Shown: one piece after another, positions 62,401 through 64,000 of the stretch
Numbering within the stretch: the stretch's first letter is position 1
Layout of the letters: each line of letters starts with the position of its first letter
From: Ficedula albicollis
Lineage: Eukaryota > Chordata > Aves > Passeriformes > Muscicapidae
Assembly (NCBI RefSeq): GCF_000247815.1
Contig: NC_021679.1
Span: 39,191,644 to 39,255,643, forward strand
Length of the DNA stretch: 64,000 nt
Reading direction: 5' to 3'
Program-made: the position numbers and the translations under genes
The notes under the pieces: model-generated
The model's database searches: none
What the model saw: only the letters and a program-made list of their open reading frames with translations
What the model was told of the DNA's origin: nothing

Positions 62401-64000
62401 CAGTTGTAAGAATGTATGGAAAACACAGCTGACATAAATACAGAAGAAAATACTATTTAAAATTGATTGAAAAAGGCTCTTCTAAAACCTTCTTGGAATT
62501 CATCAGAAAAAGTGAAAAATTAAAAAATCTTGAATCAAAGATTGAGAGAGATGAATCAAGCCAAATGAATTCAAAGAAACAGAAGAGCAACATTTCTGAG
62601 CTCTGCTGCAATACTTGCACTCAAAAATAGGGAGAGCACTACTGGAACCCGAAACCCACACCTGAGGGGAAAGAAACTAAGAAATAGAGAAATGATTGTA
62701 GCAAGGAGAAGGAGCTTGGGACTTCAGGGTATGATGCTCACTAGACAGGGAAGAAATGAGAGATTTTAAGGAAAAGGGAAGATCCTACATCTACAGGTAC
62801 TTACAGTTTGATGGAGGGAGAGAAAGACTAAGCAGGTCCTAAGAAGACAAGGACAGGGAACAGTCCCATTTCACTAAGGTAAGTTGGCTACAGAACTAGC
62901 TGGATATCAGAACTACAAAAACACTTCTTAAACTATATCCCATAGAGGGGATACAGATGAAGACAGGAAAAAGGTATCTGGTTTATCCTCAAGGTTAAAA
63001 TACATTAACTCTGTGCAGGCTTGGATTTGCAGTATTAGTAGAGAATTTCTTTTTACTCGTCTAATTTTTTCCTCTACCTCCCTCTTGTCCTTCTTCTTTA
63101 CTTCTTTCCTTCTTCCTTCTGAGATACATTAAAGAGAAAAAATGGAGACATAAGATTAGAAACAAAAGTACCTAAAGCAAGAACTAAGAAAGGATTTACC
63201 ATTCCTAGCAAGAGGTAAAGATGACAAAGGAAAAAAAAAAGCAGTCTGGCTATGCATTTTTACCCCCTGTGATTCATGAACTTTATGCCGTCCAGCTTCC
63301 TGACAGTTGGAGTAAGTATGGTTGCTGTATGGAATTTTGTCTTGTAGGATGGGAGAACAGTGAATATGAAACTGACAACCCTTAAGAAGTTCCAATTTTA
63401 CCTTAAACAGAAATATAAAAAATATGAAAAACAACTCAAAGCTTGCATTCTACATACGATCCCTAGCTATAGGGAACAACGTGACATTGACAGATGAGAA
63501 ACACTAAGTTAACATAAATCAGCAAAATTCCATTGGCAATTGTTTTATGAAAAGCACCTTGTCTTAAAATGCCTTTCAGAATGAGCACTGGGAATTATGG
63601 TAACTCCAAATAAACTTTGATTATGTTAATAGCAATTTTATGGCTCCTTTAATATTTCAATTAAAAAGTTTTTAATTTCCTCCAAGGAATACAAAATTTG
63701 ATTTGACTTTGCTCGAATACTGAGTGACACTAACCCTCTGAATCTCATGAATCTTTAATAGACTGTAAAAGACTGGTGTTGCAATATTCTAAATCCATAT
63801 CTGTCTTAATTAAGCAGTTTGATTACTAATTTCTTGGTAAACCTGTAACTTCAACAGCTGATTTTGTGCTTAGAACCAATTGCCTACACAGCAGTGTATG
63901 TGAACAAAGGAAAAAAAGCAAAATATTGTAATATTTAAGGAAATGAAACTTACTTCCGAAGTTTGCCTTCAACCATCCATTTATCTCTCCTTAAGTTTGA
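41425..64000 (-). CDS. BAZ2B: BAZ2B, 3' part of gene (14 coding exons plus 3' UTR)
   Basis: BAZ2B is a nuclear chromatin protein that reads histone tails through a C-terminal PHD finger and bromodomain; family members act as accessory subunits of ISWI-type remodellers. Fourteen minus-strand exons join in phase into 968 codons and a stop at 42712-42714; the N-terminal MBD-like and DDT parts lie beyond 64,000. Visible in order: basic and acidic tract (exon at 58592), coiled-coil EELEKQIEKLTK, a WHIM-like FGQDRYRRRYWILPQCGGIF, a Ser/Pro-rich exon, GWWRITDPEDLKSLLKVLHL, the C4HC3 PHD finger, a basic linker and the bromodomain with WPF shelf, acetyl-lysine Asn and Ile gatekeeper. BAZ2A is the paralogue; the linker sequences fit BAZ2B. 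A perfect 648-bp tandem duplication overlaps one exon. Confidence 0.93.
42350..42355 (-). terminator. BAZ2B: BAZ2B polyadenylation signal AATAAA (proximal candidate)
   Basis: TTTATT on the plus strand, about 360 bases after the stop on the minus strand. Confidence 0.45.
42712..42865 (-). CDS. BAZ2B: BAZ2B bromodomain, second half, and stop
   Basis: Encodes YPNLEAFSLDVRLVFDNCET, FNEDDSDIGRAGHNMRKYFE and KKWTEIFKVS, then TGA. The Asn of CETFN is the acetyl-lysine-binding residue and the Ile of SDIG the gatekeeper of known BAZ2B structures. Nothing is missing from the pocket. Confidence 0.95.
42866..44037 (-). other. BAZ2B last intron
   Basis: AT-rich, with a slightly GC-richer part at 43450-43750. 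No repeat recognised. Confidence 0.6.
44038..44181 (-). CDS. BAZ2B: BAZ2B bromodomain, first half
   Basis: Encodes MILSELETHEDAWPFLLPVN, LKLVPGYKKVIKKPMDFSTI and RDKLSSG. The WPF shelf (DAWPFLLPVN) and the KKPMDFSTI helix start are diagnostic of a bromodomain. Ends two bases into a Gln codon. Confidence 0.95.
44426..44835 (+). mobile_element. Possible solo LTR of an endogenous retrovirus
   Basis: Starts near TGTTACAAAATAGTGGGCTA and ends near CAACATAATTACTACACA, with a TG...CA layout. A GC-rich, G- and A-dominated body carries three GGAGTCAG repeats, then CTAATAAAGAACTGGTGGTG, a polyadenylation signal close to the 3' end as in a U3-R-U5 unit. I found no target-site duplication and no retroviral genes beside it, so the call is tentative. 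Confidence 0.4.
45215..45290. repeat. Imperfect CA/TG-rich tract
   Basis: Repeated ACACACAGGATGTGTACATG-like blocks and a short TATATATATA core. Simple-sequence DNA with an imperfect period. Confidence 0.65.
45391..45653 (-). CDS. BAZ2B: BAZ2B exon, basic linker between PHD and bromodomain
   Basis: Encodes ASGQTLKIKKLQSKGKKSNE, LKRGKTDPKKRKVDENICVS and KKPKRDGDSKDLAIC. Lysine-rich with PKKRKV-like nuclear localisation signals (DPKKRKVDEN). Acceptor TTGTAG; donor GCAG|GTAAAG. Confidence 0.93.
45654..46336 (-). other. BAZ2B intron
   Basis: AT-rich. Nothing recognised. Confidence 0.6.
46337..46483 (-). CDS. BAZ2B: BAZ2B PHD finger exon
   Basis: Forty-nine codons, YCQICRKGDNEELLLLCDGC, DKGCHTYCHRPKISTIPDGD and WFCPACIAK. 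The Cys-His spacing C-x2-C, C-x2-C, H-x2-C, C-x2-C fits a C4HC3 zinc-binding PHD finger, which in BAZ2 proteins binds the unmodified histone H3 N-terminus. Confidence 0.95.
46484..48207 (-). other. BAZ2B intron with a SINE
   Basis: AT-rich. Holds the SINE-like element at 47133-47262; no exon recognised elsewhere, including the open frame at 47424-47729. Confidence 0.6.
47133..47262 (-). mobile_element. TguSINE1-like element (tRNA-Ile-derived head, CR1-like tail)
   Basis: 47133-47190 (ATTCTGAGTTGGAAGGGACT, then GGTCATCGAGTCCACC) is CR1 3'-end-like in reverse complement. 47191-47260 (AATCCATGACCTTGGCATTA, then CATCCTGCTCTAATCA) reads as the reverse complement of a tRNA-Ile: the GGTTCGATCC-like B box and the TAGAGC end of the A-box region are recognisable but mutated. 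A tRNA head fused to a CR1 tail is the design I recall for TguSINE1 of songbirds. Confidence 0.7.
48208..48343 (-). CDS. BAZ2B: BAZ2B exon before the PHD finger
   Basis: Encodes TEEDIAPGLRVWRRALSEAR, SAAQVALCIQQLQKSIAWEK and SIMKV, a helical segment leading into the PHD finger. Phase 0 at the end (GTT|GTAAGT). Confidence 0.93.
48729..49039 (-). CDS. BAZ2B: BAZ2B exon with alternative 5' splice site
   Basis: Encodes GWLCPEPASERDDLVYREHK, NPLDIAVTRLADLERNIERR and then a 35-residue stretch with STTIQIKLDNVGTVTVPAPA ending GDGDG. The main donor is ACGG|GTAGGT. Inside the exon CGAAG|GTATCT at 48834/48833 is a second donor in the same phase; using it removes exactly 105 nt and joins ERNIERR to TEEDIAPGL. 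Confidence 0.92.
49040..49956 (-). other. BAZ2B intron
   Basis: Moderately AT-rich. Nothing recognised. Confidence 0.6.
49957..50117 (-). CDS. BAZ2B: BAZ2B exon, acidic/coiled segment
   Basis: Encodes AIIDINENEDNQVTRDVVEN, WSVEEQAMEMDLAILQQVED and LERRVASASLQVK. The heptad-like LQQVEDLERRV suggests a helix. Phase 0 at the end (AAG|GTAAAA). Confidence 0.93.
50118..50567 (-). other. BAZ2B intron
   Basis: AT-rich. Nothing recognised. Confidence 0.6.
50568..50723 (-). CDS. BAZ2B: BAZ2B exon, WHIM-like GWWRITDPEDL segment
   Basis: Encodes MQYGWWRITDPEDLKSLLKV, LHLRGIREKALQKQIQKHMD and YITLACIKNKD. G-W-W-x-I-x-D-P-E-D-L belongs to the WHIM2/WSD motif. Acceptor GATTTAG; donor GATG|GTATGT. Confidence 0.93.
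50877..51150 (-). CDS. BAZ2B: BAZ2B exon, disordered linker
   Basis: Encodes MKTGLPIMGLQFCGWPTGVL, SGLGLSEVNGNSFLASNVSA and VAKPVDYPNPKPIPE. The MKTG at its start is internal, since the acceptor TGTAGCAG precedes it in phase. Ends one base into a Glu codon. Confidence 0.92.
51151..51661 (-). other. BAZ2B intron
   Basis: AT-rich. The open frame that continues below 51662 is read-through past the donor. Confidence 0.6.
51662..52323 (-). CDS. BAZ2B: BAZ2B large Ser/Pro-rich exon
   Basis: A 662-nt exon starting LEEIAKEKEKLKKEES and continuing GSFSKLSKLLEVAKMPPESD, LLKTLSEKSRQWFSLLPRVP and KSPSPVPSPLLGSTSAQSPM, ending FALSPLQ. A charged helix gives way to a long disordered Ser/Pro region. Phase 0 at the end (CTGCAG|GTAAAT). 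Confidence 0.93.
52324..54904 (-). other. BAZ2B intron
   Basis: AT-rich. Contains a two-and-a-half-copy GGGTTA run at 53521-53535; no exon or repeat family recognised. Confidence 0.6.
54905..55049 (-). CDS. BAZ2B: BAZ2B WHIM-like exon
   Basis: Encodes QQSQYRKKLFEASHCLRSMM, FGQDRYRRRYWILPQCGGIF and VEGMESGE. The D-R-Y-x-R-R-Y-W core is typical of the WHIM/WSD motif in BAZ and ISWI-associated proteins. Acceptor AAATAG; donor GAAG|GTAAGA. Confidence 0.93.
55050..56268 (-). other. BAZ2B intron
   Basis: AT-rich. Nothing recognised. Confidence 0.6.
56269..56331 (-). CDS. BAZ2B: BAZ2B coiled-coil micro-exon
   Basis: Twenty-one codons, DDGDQTASVEELEKQIEKLT and K, phase 0 at both ends. Acceptor GTTATAG; donor AAAG|GTGAGA. 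Confidence 0.92.
56332..57448 (-). other. BAZ2B intron before the duplication
   Basis: AT-rich. Nothing recognised. Confidence 0.6.
57449..58749. repeat. 648-bp tandem duplication (57449-58096 and 58102-58749)
   Basis: The two copies are offset by 653 bases, and I saw no mismatch between them on reading through, including an equal number of CGT triplets. Five bases (GCTCC) lie between. The second copy continues into unique exon sequence; the first is cut off after CGCGGGGG. The short GGCTCCT at the junction recurs in the unique sequence near 58764, as expected of a microhomology junction. Confidence 0.93.
57939..58096 (-). pseudogene. Duplicated partial copy of the BAZ2B acidic-tract exon
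   Basis: Identical to the 3' part of the exon at 58592-58835 (offset 653). It has the donor but not the first part of the exon or its splice acceptor; where the acceptor side should continue, the sequence turns into the start of the second duplicate. Without an acceptor it should be skipped. If the duplication is an assembly error, this copy does not exist. Confidence 0.85.
58592..58835 (-). CDS. BAZ2B: BAZ2B acidic-tract exon (intact copy)
   Basis: Encodes LRIIHAKKTGKRDAAGSGDG, then PGRKRRRKGGDSDD, nine Asp in a row coded largely by GAC repeats, and DEDDEDEEDKDDKKGKK. The acceptor is TCCCAAG, an AAG type, and the donor GATGAG|GTGGGG is purine-rich and weak. Phase fits both neighbours. Part of this exon is repeated at 57939-58096. 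Confidence 0.9.
58836..63953 (-). other. BAZ2B intron (largest in the window)
   Basis: About 5.1 kb. AT-rich with purine-rich stretches at 62300-62900 and a pyrimidine tract at 63070-63120. Two short local duplications occur (about 60659-60697 and 61272-61320). No exon or repeat family recognised. Confidence 0.6.
63954..64000 (-). CDS. BAZ2B: BAZ2B exon at the window edge (partial)
   Basis: The minus strand reads SNLRRDKWMVEGKLR, then AA|GTAAGT. The split Lys codon is completed by the exon at 58835, giving RKLRIIHAKK. The 5' end of the exon is outside the window. Confidence 0.88.

Overview
This window is vertebrate nuclear DNA: long AT-rich introns, GT-AG spliced exons and a CpG island. It most likely comes from a bird, probably a songbird. 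The interspersed repeats are almost all CR1 LINE fragments, and one short element at about 47.13-47.26 kb joins a CR1-like tail to an antisense tRNA-Ile-like body, as I recall for the passerine SINE TguSINE1. The gene order TANC1 (+), WDSUB1 (-), BAZ2B (-) is the one I know from human chromosome 2q24. Gene names rest on recognising the translated exons; I ran no search.

Layout. (1) 1-23,945, plus strand: the last 20 coding exons and 3' UTR of TANC1, a postsynaptic scaffold with a P-loop NTPase region, ankyrin repeats, TPRs and a C-terminal PDZ ligand. The exons join in phase into 1,606 codons ending in a stop at 22,755-22,757. (2) About 24,140-39,330, minus strand: WDSUB1 (WD40 repeats, SAM domain, U-box), tail-to-tail with TANC1. 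All ten coding exons are present and in phase, but the first is interrupted by 408 consecutive G bases that replace WD40 coding sequence. (3) 38,580-39,660: a CpG island, the likely WDSUB1 promoter, holding a second run of 394 Gs. (4) About 41,425 to beyond 64,000, minus strand: the last 14 coding exons of BAZ2B, a chromatin reader, including the acidic tract, PHD finger and bromodomain. They join in phase into 968 codons plus a stop.

The three genes are unrelated neighbours in function: a synaptic scaffold, a probable ubiquitin-ligase adaptor and an acetyl-lysine/histone reader. They are linked only by position. TANC1 and WDSUB1 end within roughly 100-200 bp of each other, and the BAZ2B 3' end lies about 2-3 kb from the WDSUB1 promoter island.

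I found no new multi-gene system. The observations most worth checking are: the two poly-G runs, very probably sequencing or assembly artefacts, one of which corrupts a conserved protein; an apparently perfect 648-bp tandem duplication that copies part of a BAZ2B exon without its splice acceptor; a minisatellite in front of a TANC1 ankyrin exon built from copies of the exon's own 3' splice site; and an in-frame alternative donor in BAZ2B that would remove exactly 35 codons.
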